In this document: in pieces, positions 17,331 to 27,161 of the stretch
Numbering within the stretch: position 1 is the first letter of the stretch
Layout of the letters: each line of letters begins with the position of its first letter
Source: Pseudomonas sp. GGS8
Lineage (GTDB): Bacteria > Pseudomonadota > Gammaproteobacteria > Pseudomonadales > Pseudomonadaceae
Assembly (NCBI RefSeq): GCF_024168645.1
Contig: NZ_JALJWF010000001.1
Coordinates: 2,471,001 to 2,535,000 of the forward strand
Length of the DNA stretch: 64,000 bases
Reading direction: 5' to 3'
Made by a program: the position numbers and the translations under genes
The notes under the pieces: model-generated
Seen by the model: only the letters and a program-made list of their open reading frames with translations
Databases searched by the model: none
What the model was told of the DNA's origin: nothing

Positions 17331-19298
17331 TCACGCGCCAGTTGAGGTCGGGTTTGATGCGCAAACATTGCGGCTTAAAAGGTCGCGCAGTTGATTTTTC
17401 TCTTCGGCACTCAACTCACTTTGACGCGCTTTTCGAAGAAGTTGTTCCAGATTTCGCTCGCGTTGGCGGGCTGACAAGCTAGTAATGGTGTCGAAAAACT
17501 GTTGTTCAAGGTTATCTCCATCAATCAGCCATTCCTTTTCTGCCAGCGCTTTTAGCAGTCGGCCCTGTTCAGTGCCGTGCCAACGCGCAATCAGTTGAAA
17601 TGAGTTTAGCTTGGGATTCTTCTGTACGGCTTCGAGCAGGGCGACCAGCAGTTGCGTGTTAGTGTGGTCTTCGGCCGCAAAGTGCCCGGCATCCTCGACT
17701 TTTTCAGCCAGTTGCGGGTGATGCAGCAGCGTGCGCAAGGCGGCCAGGGTGGGTGGCTCTACAGCGGCCGGTACCCGTGGCGCGCGCGGTTGATCGCGAT
17801 CGCCGCCGCGTTTGCCGTTCTTGTCCCACGGTTTCTTGTCCCATTTCTTCCCGCCAGCGCCAGGTTTCTTCGGCGTCCATTCCTGTTGCGGCACATACAT
17901 CTCTTGCGCCTGCGGCTGATGGTAGTCGCTGTAATCCGGCATGGCGTCATAATCAATGCCCGGGTCATACGCCGGTGGTGCTTCCTGAGGTGCGCTCTGC
18001 ACCAGTTGACTCACGGCTTCACCGCTGAGTCCGGTAATTTCGGTCAAGCGCTGGCGCATCAGAGTACGCAGGTTGGCACCCGGGATTTTGTCGATCAGTG
18101 GCGCGGCGAGGGTGGCCATGTGGGCCTTGCCTTCAAGCGAGCGCGGGTCCGATTCTTCGGTCAGTTGTTGGAAAAAATAATCGGCCAATGGCTGCGCATG
18201 CTGGTTGATTCGCGCACGGAAGGCGTCAGTGCCTTCGGAGCGGACCAGTGTGTCCGGGTCTTCGCCTTCGGGCAGGAATAAAAAGCGTGCCCGCCGTCCG
18301 TCCTGCAAGCTCGGCAACGTCGCTTCCAGCGCGCGCCATGCAGCGTTGCGGCCGGCCTGGTCGCCGTCGAAGCAGAACAGTACGTTGGGTACGACGCGAA
18401 ACAGTCGCTTCAAGTGCTCTTCGCTAGTGGCGGTGCCCAGGGTTGCCACGGCATTGCGCAGGCCTTGCTGGGCGAGGGCGATGACGTCCATGTAGCCTTC
18501 GACGACGATGATTTCGTCGAGGTTGCGGTTGTTCTTGCGTGCTTCATAAAGGCCGTAGAGTTCCTGACCTTTATGGAAAACCGGGGTTTCCGGTGAGTTC
18601 AGGTATTTCGGCTTGTCGTCGCCCAGCACCCGACCGCCGAAGGCGATAATGCGCCCGCGGCTGTCGCGGATCGGGAACATCACGCGATCGCGGAAGCGGT
18701 CGTAGCGCTTGCCGGTTTCAGCGTTCTCCACCAGCAGGCCGGCATCGATCATGGCCTTTTGCTGCAGGGTGTCGCTGCTCAGGTGCTTGAACAGATTGTC
18801 CCAGCCGGGCGGGGCGAAGCCGAGGCCAAAGTCCCGGGCGATCTCGCCGGTCAATCCACGACCTTTCAAGTAATCCACAGCTGCTTTGCGCGCCGGATGG
18901 CTTTTCAGGGCCTGGCGGTAAAAATCGGCGGCAGCGGTGAGCAGCGGATACAGCGGCGAATCGGTGGGCTGCCGTGGTTTGTGCGGTCGGCCGCCTTCTT
19001 CGCGGGGGATCTCCATGCCGGCGGCTTTGGCCAGTTCTTCGACAGCCTGGGGGAAGTCCAGGTTGTCGTGGTCCATGATGAAGCCGAGGGCGTTGCCGCC
19101 AGCGCCGCAGCCGAAGCAGTAATAGAACTGTTTGTCGGGGCTGACGCTGAAGGAGGGGGTTTTTTCTTTGTGAAACGGGCAGCAGGCGGTGTAGTTCTTG
19201 CCGGCTTTTTTCATTTGCAGGCGCGAGCTGACCACATCGACGATGTCGGTGCGGTTCAGAAGGTCGTCAATGAAGCTCTGGGGAATTAGCCCGGCCAT
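17331..19298 (-). CDS. dnaG: DNA primase DnaG
   Basis: DnaG makes RNA primers for replication. The N-terminal CHCC zinc ribbon uses Cys40, His43, Cys61 and Cys64. The RNA polymerase core with a TOPRIM fold follows, with EIIVVEGYMDVIAL and FDGDQAGR as catalytic segments. After a proline- and lysine-rich linker (about 470-510) comes the C-terminal helicase-binding domain. The length of 655 residues is typical for Pseudomonas. It lies between rpsU and rpoD. Confidence 0.97.
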   Translation of the reverse strand: MAGLIPQSFIDDLLNRTDIVDVVSSRLQMKKAGKNYTACCPFHKEKTPSFSVSPDKQFYYCFGCGAGGNALGFIMDHDNLDFPQAVEELAKAAGMEIPREEGGRPHKPRQPTDSPLYPLLTAAADFYRQALKSHPARKAAVDYLKGRGLTGEIARDFGLGFAPPGWDNLFKHLSSDTLQQKAMIDAGLLVENAETGKRYDRFRDRVMFPIRDSRGRIIAFGGRVLGDDKPKYLNSPETPVFHKGQELYGLYEARKNNRNLDEIIVVEGYMDVIALAQQGLRNAVATLGTATSEEHLKRLFRVVPNVLFCFDGDQAGRNAAWRALEATLPSLQDGRRARFLFLPEGEDPDTLVRSEGTDAFRARINQHAQPLADYFFQQLTEESDPRSLEGKAHMATLAAPLIDKIPGANLRTLMRQRLTEITGLSGEAVSQLVQSAPQEAPPAYDPGIDYDAMPDYSDYHQPQAQEMYVPQQEWTPKKPGAGGKKWDKKPWDKNGKRGGDRDQPRAPRVPAAVEPPTLAALRTLLHHPQLAEKVEDAGHFAAEDHTNTQLLVALLEAVQKNPKLNSFQLIARWHGTEQGRLLKALAEKEWLIDGDNLEQQFFDTITSLSARQRERNLEQLLRKARQSELSAEEKNQLRDLLSRNVCASNPTSTGA

Positions 19299-19780
19299 GG
19301 CGTTCTCGTCATCTGCGCTGAAATGGACCCGAAACGAAGTGCGGCCGAACGCTGGTCATTGTTTGAGGCGCGCAGGGTGTGCGGCTCGACCGGTGTCGTC
19401 TGCGTAATCGCTGTCGGGAAGTGTATCTGCCGAAAATCCACTGACGTTAGTACCAATCAGCATTCGACTATATGAAAGTGTTTCGCTGAATCCGGCGACG
19501 GCCAATTAATGGCTTCGGATAGCTCATAAGCGGACACACAAGAAGGTGTCTTGGGCTGATCGTCGTGAGAGGAATCAGTGGGTGTGCTCGTCAGTAGCCT
19601 TGAAAGGCTCGTCAGAAAAGACGTGCACCGCTGGCAAAAGAGCCAGGTCTGACGCTGTGAAGCAGGTTTGTCTCGGTCGCGTCTGCGGCTTTGACGGTGA
19701 AGCATCAAGCGTTGTCCGCAAATGCCATTAGCCCGGCTGAGGGCCGGGCTTGGCAGAAGCTTGCTACGATCGTCTGTGTA
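19299..19780 (-). other. Long rpsU-dnaG spacer
   Basis: This 482-base spacer has no convincing gene; an 83-codon minus-strand frame at 19457-19708 has no family or good start. It contains the post-rpsU hairpin at 19730-19750 and probably an internal promoter or RNA processing site for dnaG-rpoD, as in the E. coli macromolecular synthesis operon. I could not locate a promoter by eye. Confidence 0.4.
19730..19750 (-). terminator. Leaky attenuator after rpsU
   Basis: The perfect 8-bp stem AGCCCGGC/GCCGGGCT with a 5-base loop lies about 30 bases after the rpsU stop. No T run follows on the minus strand, so termination is probably partial. Such a hairpin between rpsU and dnaG would keep S21 mRNA in excess over primase mRNA. 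Confidence 0.6.
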
Positions 19781-19996
19781 TTAGTACAGACGAACGGCGC
19801 GGCGCTGTTCGCGCTGTACTTTCTTGGCGTGACGCTTAACAGCGGCTGCTGCTTTACGCTTACGCTCAGAAGTAGGCTTCTCGTAAAATTCGCGGCTACG
19901 AACTTCAGCCAGTACACCGGCTTTTTCGCAGGAGCGCTTGAAACGACGCAGAGCTACGTCGAAGGGTTCGTTCTCTTTAACTTTGACGGCTGGCAT
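19781..19996 (-). CDS. rpsU: 30S ribosomal protein S21
   Basis: The 71-residue basic protein is bS21, a late-assembling part of the 30S subunit near the anti-Shine-Dalgarno region of 16S rRNA. The sequence shows the family segments [20 protein letters not shown] and [14 protein letters not shown]. It is the first gene of the rpsU-dnaG-rpoD operon and is divergent from tsaD. A GAAGG site precedes the ATG at 19996. Confidence 0.98.
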
Positions 19997-20195
19997 CCAG
20001 AGCTACCTTCATTCATTACCGGGGTCAACATCCTCGCGGCAAAAGAGCACTTGAAGACGTCGGTTTTTAAGGGTTGCGGATGTTAACCCCTCATCGCTCG
20101 GAATGCAAAGCCTCTGATCGAAAACCGCTGGTCGGGGCATCACGCGACGACTATTATGCGCGCCTTCGAATTCAGCCTCTACAAGGCGCAAACCC
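19997..20195. promoter_or_regulatory. Divergent rpsU/tsaD promoter region
   Basis: The 199 bases between the divergent genes must hold the promoter of the rpsU operon and that of tsaD. For tsaD, TATTAT near 20152 is a possible -10 box, about 40 bases upstream of the start. The rpsU promoter could not be fixed. No operator-like palindrome was seen. Confidence 0.35.
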
Positions 20196-21221
20196 ATGCT
20201 AGTACTGGGATTAGAAACCTCTTGCGACGAAACCGGTGTCGCACTTTACGACAGTGAACGCGGGTTGTTGGCCGATGCGCTGTTCAGTCAGATCGACCTG
20301 CATCGCGCCTATGGCGGCGTTGTGCCGGAGCTGGCATCGCGCGATCACGTCAAGCGCATGCTGCCCTTGATCCGTCAGGTGCTGGCAGAGGCCGACTGCG
20401 TGCCGACCGAGATCGACGCCATCGCTTATACCGCCGGTCCCGGCCTGGTCGGAGCCCTGCTCGTAGGGGCTTCCTGCGCTCAGGCGCTGGCTTTTGCCTG
20501 GGGTATCCCGGCGCTGGGTGTGCACCACATGGAAGGTCACTTGCTGGCGCCGATGCTGGAGCCGCAACCACCGCAGTTTCCGTTCGTCGCTTTGTTGGTC
20601 TCGGGCGGTCATACGCAGCTGGTTCAGGTCGACGGGATCGGTCAGTACACGCTCTTGGGCGAGACCCTCGACGATGCCGCCGGTGAAGCGTTCGACAAAA
20701 CTGCAAAAATGATGGGCCTCAATTATCCGGGCGGCCCGGAGATTGCTCGTCTGGCGGCGCAAGGCGTTGACGGACGTTTCGTCTTCCCGCGTCCGATGTG
20801 TGATCGTCCAGGCCTGGCGTTTAGCTTCAGCGGTTTGAAAACCTTCGCCTTGAACACCTGGCAGCAATGCGTCAGCGCCGGGGACGACGGCGATCAAGCC
20901 CGTTGCGACATCTCGCTGGCGTTCCAGCAGGCTGTGGTGGAGACTTTGACCATCAAGTGCAAGCGAGCCCTTAAGCAGGCCGGCATGAAGCGTCTGGTGA
21001 TCGCTGGTGGCGTCAGCGCCAACAAGGCGTTGCGTACGTCACTGGAAAAAATGCTCGGTGACATGAAGGGTGATGTGTTTTATGCCCGTCCAGAGTTCTG
21101 CACCGATAACGGTGCGATGATTGCATTTGCCGGCTGCCAGCGCTTGCAGGCTGGTCAGCACGAAAGCCTGGCAATCAGCGTGCAGGCGCGTTGGCCGATG
21201 GAGCAGTTGTCGGCGTTGTGA
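20196..21221 (+). CDS. tsaD: tRNA N6-threonylcarbamoyladenosine transferase TsaD
   Basis: TsaD (formerly Gcp) transfers the threonylcarbamoyl group to A37 of ANN-decoding tRNAs, acting with TsaB and TsaE. The 341 residues form an ASKHA-fold domain: the N-terminal [16 protein letters not shown], the metal-binding HxxxH at His111 and His115 (HHMEGH), and the C-terminal [10 protein letters not shown] and [12 protein letters not shown] segments. It is convergent with plsY and starts alone at the rpsU divergent region. Confidence 0.97.
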   Translation: MLVLGLETSCDETGVALYDSERGLLADALFSQIDLHRAYGGVVPELASRDHVKRMLPLIRQVLAEADCVPTEIDAIAYTAGPGLVGALLVGASCAQALAFAWGIPALGVHHMEGHLLAPMLEPQPPQFPFVALLVSGGHTQLVQVDGIGQYTLLGETLDDAAGEAFDKTAKMMGLNYPGGPEIARLAAQGVDGRFVFPRPMCDRPGLAFSFSGLKTFALNTWQQCVSAGDDGDQARCDISLAFQQAVVETLTIKCKRALKQAGMKRLVIAGGVSANKALRTSLEKMLGDMKGDVFYARPEFCTDNGAMIAFAGCQRLQAGQHESLAISVQARWPMEQLSAL

Positions 21222-21244
21222 TGAGTGGCGCTCACGTGCGGTAT

Positions 21245-21814
21245 TTAAAAATGCCGTTCGCGCCCGGCAAACAGGTCGCGTAGATTGCCGCGATGACGCC
21301 AGACGATCAGCCCCGTGAGCGCGCTTATGGGCAGCAGTGCCGCCGGTTCTTGCCAGGCGAGCAGCGGCAGGGTCAGGGGAGTGGCAATCAGGGCGGCGAG
21401 TGAGCTGGTGCGGGTCAGGTAGAACGTCAGCAGCCAGGCACAGACCGCCAGCAGCGCAGCGGGTGGATAGAGCCCCAGCAGCATGCCGGCCGCGGTGGCG
21501 ACACCCTTGCCGCCGCGAAAGCGGAAGTACAGTGGGAACAGGTGACCGATGACGGCACAGACGCCGATCCAGGCTTGCTCCTGCAGTGAAAGGCCCATTG
21601 CACCTGCGACCAGCACTGGTAGCAGGCCTTTGCAGAGGTCGCCGAGCAAGGTCAGGATGGCGAGTTTCTTGCCGGCCAGGCGCAACATATTGGTGGCACC
21701 GGCATTGCCCGAGCCACCCATTCGCGGATCGGGGTTACCGGTCAGGCGGCTGAGCAAAATGGCGAAGGACAGAGAGCCGAGCAGGTAGGCGAAAATCGCC
21801 AGTGACCAAAACAT
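21245..21814 (-). CDS. plsY: Glycerol-3-phosphate acyltransferase PlsY
   Basis: PlsY is an inner-membrane enzyme that acylates glycerol-3-phosphate from acyl-phosphate, the first step of phospholipid synthesis with PlsX. The 189 residues contain about five hydrophobic segments and the three family motifs: [12 protein letters not shown], the FRGGKGVAT phosphate loop and the C-terminal [18 protein letters not shown]. It is divergent from folB with a 74-base gap and convergent with tsaD. Confidence 0.96.
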   Translation of the reverse strand: MFWSLAIFAYLLGSLSFAILLSRLTGNPDPRMGGSGNAGATNMLRLAGKKLAILTLLGDLCKGLLPVLVAGAMGLSLQEQAWIGVCAVIGHLFPLYFRFRGGKGVATAAGMLLGLYPPAALLAVCAWLLTFYLTRTSSLAALIATPLTLPLLAWQEPAALLPISALTGLIVWRHRGNLRDLFAGRERHF

Positions 21815-21888
21815 GCTAACTATTCCGGGCGAGGACGCCCTGATTCTAACGGCGCATTGCGCCCTTGTCGTGCAGCGGAGAGAAGTGC

Positions 21889-22242
21889 TTGGACAGAGTG
21901 TTTATCGAGGGCCTGGAAGTCGACACCGTGATTGGTGCCTACGACTGGGAGCGAGGCATCCGACAGTGTCTGCGACTTGATCTGAGCTTCGCCTGGGACA
22001 ATCGTCCGGCCGCTGCGGGTGATGACCTGACCCTGGCGCTCGACTATGCGAGCGTTTCGTCACGCATCCAGGCTTTTGCCGAGCAGGCACAGTTCCAGCT
22101 GGTCGAGACCTTTGCCGAGCGTCTGGTTGAAGTCCTGATGAGTGAATTCAAAATCACCTGGATGCACCTCAAACTGACCAAGCCAGGTGCCGTTCCGGCG
22201 GCCAAGGGCGTGGGTGTGGAGATCGAGCGCGGATGTCGCTGA
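21889..22242 (+). CDS. folB: Dihydroneopterin aldolase FolB
   Basis: FolB converts dihydroneopterin to 6-hydroxymethyl-dihydropterin in folate synthesis. The 117 residues start at an unusual TTG (21889) placed 5 bases after GGAGAG, giving the family N-terminus (M)[20 protein letters not shown]. An earlier in-frame start at 21865 would add residues not seen in the family. The active-site elements are IGAYDWER and the lysine of KLTKPGA. The gene overlaps folK by 10 bases, so two successive folate enzymes are coupled. Confidence 0.93.
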   Translation: MDRVFIEGLEVDTVIGAYDWERGIRQCLRLDLSFAWDNRPAAAGDDLTLALDYASVSSRIQAFAEQAQFQLVETFAERLVEVLMSEFKITWMHLKLTKPGAVPAAKGVGVEIERGCR

Positions 22243-22751
22243 CTCAGGTGTATCTTGGGCTCGGTAGCAACATCGAGCGCGAATCCCATTTGCAGGCTGG
22301 CCTGGACGCCCTGGCGGGGTTCCTGGTGAATGTGCGCTGCTCGGCGGTGTTCGAAAGCCAGCCGGTGGGGATAAAGAGCGGGCCGTTTTTCAACTTTGTG
22401 GTCTCGGCTTATACCGATCTACCGCTGATGGAGCTGGATCGACGGCTGAAATTCATCGAAGCGGATAACGGCCGTTACGCGCCGGACCGCAAGGGCTTGC
22501 CGCTGGATATCGACGTGCTGCTGTTCGGCGATCTGGTAGGTAACTTCGATGGTTTGATCTTGCCCAGGGCAGAGATTCTGAAGAATGCCTTCGTGCTGTG
22601 GCCGTTGTCGCTGATTGCGCCGGACAGAGTGCATCCGGGCGTAGGAAAAAGCTTTGCGACCTTGTGGAGCGAGGCGCGGATCGACCAGGTGTTGGCGCCG
22701 GTGGCTTTTGAGTGGCGTGGCCAGCAGTTGACCCCTTCGAATTTGCTGTGA
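22233..22751 (+). CDS. folK: HPPK, 2-amino-4-hydroxy-6-hydroxymethyldihydropteridine pyrophosphokinase
   Basis: FolK transfers pyrophosphate from ATP to the FolB product, making the substrate for dihydropteroate synthase. The 172 residues begin VYLGLGSNIERESHLQAGLDAL, the HPPK N-terminal signature, and contain the catalytic segment LPLDIDVLLFGD with both metal-binding aspartates. The normal length is 160-180. It ends in front of a REP pair that separates it from the convergent cca gene. Confidence 0.95.
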   Translation: MSLTQVYLGLGSNIERESHLQAGLDALAGFLVNVRCSAVFESQPVGIKSGPFFNFVVSAYTDLPLMELDRRLKFIEADNGRYAPDRKGLPLDIDVLLFGDLVGNFDGLILPRAEILKNAFVLWPLSLIAPDRVHPGVGKSFATLWSEARIDQVLAPVAFEWRGQQLTPSNLL

Positions 22752-22763
22752 GGCGGATGACGC

Positions 22764-22830
22764 CATCGCGGGCAAGCCCGCTCCCACAGGTTCTATGCAA
22801 AACCCTGTGGGATCGGGCTTGCCCGCGATG
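22764..22830. repeat. Inverted REP pair between folK and cca
   Basis: CATCGCGGGCAAGCCCGCTC at 22764 and its inverted copy ending at 22830 flank a short AT-rich centre (TTCTATGCAAAA). The pair is of the common GTGGGAGCGGGCTTGCCCGCGATG type and sits between two convergent genes, where it can serve as a transcript end. Confidence 0.9.
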
Positions 22831-22833
22831 CTT

Positions 22834-24063
22834 TCAAACTGACGCTGCGTCTTTGTAAGCCTTCAACGCCTTGAGCCGCTCGCGCTTGATCGCCTCGCCC
22901 AATTCCGGCCCCTTGAAGCCCTTCTCCAGCAATGGCTGAACCGCCACGTTTCGCGCCGCAGTCGCCGCGCCACGCAAATAATCCGCCTGTGGATAATTTC
23001 GCTGTTCCAGGCCTTTGCGCCCTCGAGCGTCCATTTCACACGCCGCGATAAACTCTTCAAAGCGCTGAGGTCGACGATAGACATCGAAACTCTGCAGCAA
23101 CTCCAGCAAGGTTGACGGTTTCAGCTCCAGAGCCCGGTGGCCATGGGTGTGATACTCGCCCACCAGCAGGGCCAATTCCTGACAATCCCTCGGTGCCTTG
23201 AAGCGCTCGTTAACCGCTTTAATCAGATTCAGGCCTTTGTGTTCGTGGGCGATGTGGCGGGGCCACTCCTCCTCGGGCGTTAATCCTTTGCCCAAATCAT
23301 GCAGCAGGCAGGCCCAGCGCACGGTCAGCGGTTGTTTGTGCAGCGCCGCTTGCTCAAGCACGCTCAGGGTATGCACGCCTGTGTCGATTTCCGGGTGATG
23401 GGCTTCGGGTTGCGGTACGCCGAACAGCGCATCGACTTCCGGCATCAGCACTTTGAGCGCACCGCACGCGCGCAGCACCTGGATGAACACCTGGGGCTGA
23501 TCTTCCATTAGCGCACGGGAGATTTCTTTCCAGCTGCGTTCCGCGGTCAGCGCCTCCAGTTCACCCGACTCGCTGAGTTGCCGCATCAGCTCCAGTGTTT
23601 CGGGGGCGACGGTGAAACCCAGTCCCGCATAACGCGCGGCGAAGCGGGCAACGCGCAGAACACGGAGAGGATCTTCGGCGAACGCGGGGGAAACGTGACG
23701 AAGCAGGCGAGCCTCGAGATCCCGCTGGCCATGGTAGGGGTCCGTCAGGTTCTGCTCATCGTCTTCGGCCATGGCGTTGATCGTCAGGTCGCGACGAATC
23801 AGGTCTTCTTCGAGCGTGACTTCGGGGCTGGCGTGAAAGGTGAAGCCGCCGTAACCGCGCCCGCTTTTGCGCTCAGTGCGGGCGAGGGCGTATTCCTCGC
23901 CGCTTTTGGGGTGAAGAAACACCGGAAAATCCGCACCCACCGGGCGAAAGCCTTTGGCGAGCATTTCTTCGGTGGTGGCGCCTACCACGACCCAGTCGAT
24001 ATCGGTGACAGGCTTGCCCAGCAGGCGATCGCGTACCGCGCCACCGACTTTATAAATCTGCAT
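22834..24063 (-). CDS. cca: CCA tRNA nucleotidyltransferase with HD domain
   Basis: Cca adds or repairs the 3' CCA of tRNAs. The class II nucleotidyltransferase head has [20 protein letters not shown] with metal-binding Asp21 and Asp23, and the basic segment [10 protein letters not shown]. The C-terminal half carries an HD phosphohydrolase domain (CLLHDLGKG), as in the multifunctional enzymes of gamma-proteobacteria. The 409 residues are the normal size. Its ribosome binding site CGGAGGT (24075-24069) can pair with ACCTCCG just upstream. Confidence 0.96.
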   Translation of the reverse strand: MQIYKVGGAVRDRLLGKPVTDIDWVVVGATTEEMLAKGFRPVGADFPVFLHPKSGEEYALARTERKSGRGYGGFTFHASPEVTLEEDLIRRDLTINAMAEDDEQNLTDPYHGQRDLEARLLRHVSPAFAEDPLRVLRVARFAARYAGLGFTVAPETLELMRQLSESGELEALTAERSWKEISRALMEDQPQVFIQVLRACGALKVLMPEVDALFGVPQPEAHHPEIDTGVHTLSVLEQAALHKQPLTVRWACLLHDLGKGLTPEEEWPRHIAHEHKGLNLIKAVNERFKAPRDCQELALLVGEYHTHGHRALELKPSTLLELLQSFDVYRRPQRFEEFIAACEMDARGRKGLEQRNYPQADYLRGAATAARNVAVQPLLEKGFKGPELGEAIKRERLKALKAYKDAASV

Positions 24064-24116
24064 AAAAAACCTCCGTTAGCCCGACAGAATAACCTTTGCG
24101 TCGAACTTCCGGAGGT
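24063..24116 (-). promoter_or_regulatory. cca translation start with complementary upstream arm
   Basis: The cca Shine-Dalgarno element CGGAGGT (24075-24069, 5 bases before ATG) is exactly complementary to ACCTCCG at 24116-24110 on the same strand. The 34-base spacer could loop out and close the start. The stem is followed by TTTTTT, so the same element could act as a weak terminator for the upstream spoVR transcript. Confidence 0.45.
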
Positions 24117-24126
24117 CGAAACAGGA

Positions 24127-25689
24127 TCAAAGATGAATGACAGCCAAGTCTAACCGGCCGTAGTCCCCTTCGCCGTGTTCGCTTCTGGGTGGAACATGGT
24201 GGGTTTTCACCACCTGATCCCCTTGCAGGGTTTCCAGGTGAATGTCGAAGCCCCAGAGTCGGTGCAGGTGCTTGAGCACTTCCTCGGTGGAATCGCCGAG
24301 CGGCTTGCGGTCGTGCTGCTGGTGACGCAAGGTCAGCGAGCGGTCGCCACGCCGGTCGATGCTGTAGATCTGGATGTTGGGTTCGCGATTGCCCAGGTTG
24401 TATTGCGCCGCCAGGGTTTCGCGAATGGTTCGATAGCCCTCTTCGTCGTGGATCGCCGGAACCAGCAGATCATCCTTCTGATCGTCATCGAGGATGCTGA
24501 ACAGCTTCAGGTCGCGGATCACCTTGGGTGACAGGTACTGAAGAATGAAGCTCTCGTCCTTGAAGCTGCTCATGGCGAATTTGATGCTGGGCAGCCAGTC
24601 GGTGCCGGCGATTTCCGGGAACCAGCGGTAGTCCTCTTCGGTAGGTTGTTCGCATATCCGCCGGATATCGCGATACATGGCAAAGCCGAGGGTGTAGGGG
24701 TTGATTCCGCTGTAGTAGGGGCTGTCGAAGCCCGGCTGAAAGACCACGCTGGTATGGGACGTCAGGAACTCCATCATGAAGCCATCGGTGACCAGGCCTT
24801 CGTCATACAAGTCGTTCATCAAGGTGTAGTGCCAGAAGGTGGCCCAGCCTTCGTTCATCACCTGGGTTTGGCGCTGTGGATAAAAATACTGGGCGATCTT
24901 GCGCACGATCCGCACGATTTCACGTTGCCAGGGCTCCAGCAGCGGGGCGTGTTTCTCAATGAAATACAGGATGTTTTCCTGAGGCTCGGCGGGGAAGCGC
25001 GCGTTGTCCTTGTCGCTGAACTTGTCCGCGCCTTTTGGAATGGTCCGCCACAAATCGTTGATCTGCTTCTGCAGATGCTCTTCCCGATCCTTCTGCCGAC
25101 GGCGTTCTTCTTCGGCGGAAATCGGATAAGGGCGTTTGTAACGGTCGACCCCGTAATTCATCAGCGCATGGCAGGAATCGAGCAAGTCCTCTACCGCGTC
25201 GATACCGTGGCGTTCTTCGCACTGCATGATGTACTGCTTGGCGAACACCAGGTAATCGATGATCGAGCTGGCGTCGGTCCAGGTGCGGAACAGGTAATTA
25301 CCCTTGAAGAAGCTGTTGTGGCCATAGCAGGCGTGAGCCACCACCAGGGCCTGCATGCAGATGGTGTTTTCTTCCATCAGATAGGCGATGCAAGGGTCTG
25401 AGTTGATCACAATCTCGTAGGCCAGCCCCATCTGGCCGCGGCTGTAGGATTTTTCGGTACTTAGGAAGTGTTTGCCATAGGACCAATGGTGATAACCCAA
25501 GGGCATGCCCACAGAGGCGTAGGCGTCCATCATCTGTTCGGCGGTGATTACTTCGATCTGGTTGGGGTAGGTATCGAGCGCGTAGCGGGCCGCGAGACGA
25601 CTGATTTCGCGGTCGTAGGCCTGGATCAGCTCGAAGGTCCATTCTGAGCCGGTGGAAATGGGTTGGCGCTTTTGCTCTTTGGCGGTCAT
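24127..25689 (-). CDS. SpoVR family protein
   Basis: The 520-residue protein belongs to the SpoVR/YcgB family. Its family function is not settled; in proteobacteria it is found with the PrkA kinase and YeaH and is linked to stationary-phase stress. Family segments include [19 protein letters not shown] and [21 protein letters not shown], whose H and E residues resemble a metal site. It overlaps yeaH by 4 bases and is the last gene of the prkA-yeaH-spoVR block. There is no signal peptide or membrane segment. Confidence 0.92.
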   Translation of the reverse strand: MTAKEQKRQPISTGSEWTFELIQAYDREISRLAARYALDTYPNQIEVITAEQMMDAYASVGMPLGYHHWSYGKHFLSTEKSYSRGQMGLAYEIVINSDPCIAYLMEENTICMQALVVAHACYGHNSFFKGNYLFRTWTDASSIIDYLVFAKQYIMQCEERHGIDAVEDLLDSCHALMNYGVDRYKRPYPISAEEERRRQKDREEHLQKQINDLWRTIPKGADKFSDKDNARFPAEPQENILYFIEKHAPLLEPWQREIVRIVRKIAQYFYPQRQTQVMNEGWATFWHYTLMNDLYDEGLVTDGFMMEFLTSHTSVVFQPGFDSPYYSGINPYTLGFAMYRDIRRICEQPTEEDYRWFPEIAGTDWLPSIKFAMSSFKDESFILQYLSPKVIRDLKLFSILDDDQKDDLLVPAIHDEEGYRTIRETLAAQYNLGNREPNIQIYSIDRRGDRSLTLRHQQHDRKPLGDSTEEVLKHLHRLWGFDIHLETLQGDQVVKTHHVPPRSEHGEGDYGRLDLAVIHL

Positions 25690-26957
25690 GTCACTAACCT
25701 GCGCTGGAAGAGTTCACGGAAGACCGGATAGATATCCCCGGCCGAGACCAGTTGCTGCTGGGCAAAAGTGTCAGAGAAGGCTTCGGCGATGCGTTCGTAT
25801 TCGAACCACAGGGCCTGGTGTTCGCGCGGGGTTATCTCAACATAAGTGTAGTACTGCACGAACGGCATGATCTGGTTGATCAGGATGTCGCGGCAGATCG
25901 GCGAGTCGTCGTTCCAGTTGTCACCGTCGGACGCCTGGGCCGCATAGATATTCCACTCATTGCTCGGATAACGCTCGGCCATGATCTCCTGCATCAGTTT
26001 CAGGGCGCTGGAAACGATGGTGCCGCCGGTTTCCCGGGAGTAGAAAAACTCCTCCTCATCCACTTCGCGGGCACTGGTGTGGTGGCGGATGAATACGACG
26101 TCGATTTTGTCGTAGTTCCGTTTGAGGAACAGGTACAGCAGGATGAAGAAGCGTTTGGCGATGTCCTTGGTCGCCTGGGTCATGGAGCCGGACACGTCCA
26201 TCAGGCAGAACATCACTGCTTTGGAGCTGGGGTTTGGCTGCTTGATCAGCAGGTTGTACTTGAGGTCGAAGGTGTCGAGAAACGGTACTCGATGAATGCG
26301 CGCGCTGAGTTTCTCGATTTCTGCTTCGAGCTCCTGAATGTCGCCAAAGTTGTCCGGCTCCTCTCGTCTAAGTCGCTCCAGCTCTTCTTTGACTTCGCGC
26401 AGTTTGGCGCGGCTGCTGCCGGACAGGGCAATACGCCGGGCATGGGCCGAACGAAGCGTGCGGATAATGTTGATCCGTGACGGGTTGCCTTCATTGCTGA
26501 TGCCCGCGCGTACGGTCTTGAAGGTGTCGGTGCCGGTCAGGTGACGTTTGACCAGATTAGGCAGCTCAAGGTCTTCGAACATGAACTCGAGGAATTCTTC
26601 CTGGGTGATCTGGAAGACGAACTCGTCCATCCCTTCACCCGAGTTGCCGGCTTTGCCGGGGCCTCTGCCGCCGCCACCTCCGGGTGGACGGGCAATGTGC
26701 TCGCCGCTGATGAACTCCTTGTTGCCCGGGTGCACGATGGTCTGCTTGCCGCCCCGGCCATGGTGAAGTACCGGCTCGTCGATGTCGCGGCCGGGAATGC
26801 TGATTTGCTCGCCGTGTTCCATATCGGTAATGGAACGCCGGCTGACCGCCTCTTCGACGGCCTTTTTGATGTGATCACGGTAGCGCCGCAGAAACCGCTG
26901 ACGGTTTACCGTGCTCTTGTTCTTGCCATTGAGACGTCGGTCGATCACATAGCTCAT
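25686..26957 (-). CDS. yeaH: YeaH/YhbH family protein (DUF444)
   Basis: The 423-residue protein is of the YeaH/YhbH family, with a glycine-rich acidic linker (about 88-108, [15 protein letters not shown]) and a C-terminal von Willebrand A-like domain whose MIDAS-like sequence DVSGSMTQA is clear. Members are encoded next to PrkA kinases and have been linked to general stress and nitrogen starvation. It lies between prkA and spoVR and is coupled to spoVR. Its molecular partner is unknown. Confidence 0.92.
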   Translation of the reverse strand: MSYVIDRRLNGKNKSTVNRQRFLRRYRDHIKKAVEEAVSRRSITDMEHGEQISIPGRDIDEPVLHHGRGGKQTIVHPGNKEFISGEHIARPPGGGGGRGPGKAGNSGEGMDEFVFQITQEEFLEFMFEDLELPNLVKRHLTGTDTFKTVRAGISNEGNPSRINIIRTLRSAHARRIALSGSSRAKLREVKEELERLRREEPDNFGDIQELEAEIEKLSARIHRVPFLDTFDLKYNLLIKQPNPSSKAVMFCLMDVSGSMTQATKDIAKRFFILLYLFLKRNYDKIDVVFIRHHTSAREVDEEEFFYSRETGGTIVSSALKLMQEIMAERYPSNEWNIYAAQASDGDNWNDDSPICRDILINQIMPFVQYYTYVEITPREHQALWFEYERIAEAFSDTFAQQQLVSAGDIYPVFRELFQRRLVT

Positions 26958-27161
26958 GACTGCTCCTTAGAAGCTGTCCTGAAAGGGGCGAGCGGTTATG
27001 CAGCATCGACTCTGTGCCAAGGGATGTTCACGCTCCCCCAAGCGCTTCTGGATGCCGCCTGAACCTCGTTACCGACTTTCGAACACCTCCCAGAGGTCTG
27101 TGTAACAGAAAAAGCGTACACAGGCCTCTGGCTAACGACAACCGGTCTGACCGGCAGCGGG
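26958..27161 (-). other. prkA-yeaH spacer with long hairpin
   Basis: This 204-base spacer separates two otherwise operonic genes. It contains a hairpin with arms 27090-27104 and 27117-27131: seven pairs, one mismatch and seven pairs around a 12-base loop with AAAAA. It could set the ratio of PrkA to YeaH by processing or partial termination. A CTAAGGAG ribosome binding site lies just before yeaH. Confidence 0.6.

Noticed and set aside
19457..19708. Minus-strand 83-codon frame upstream of dnaG
   Set aside because: No ribosome binding site, no family and odd composition.
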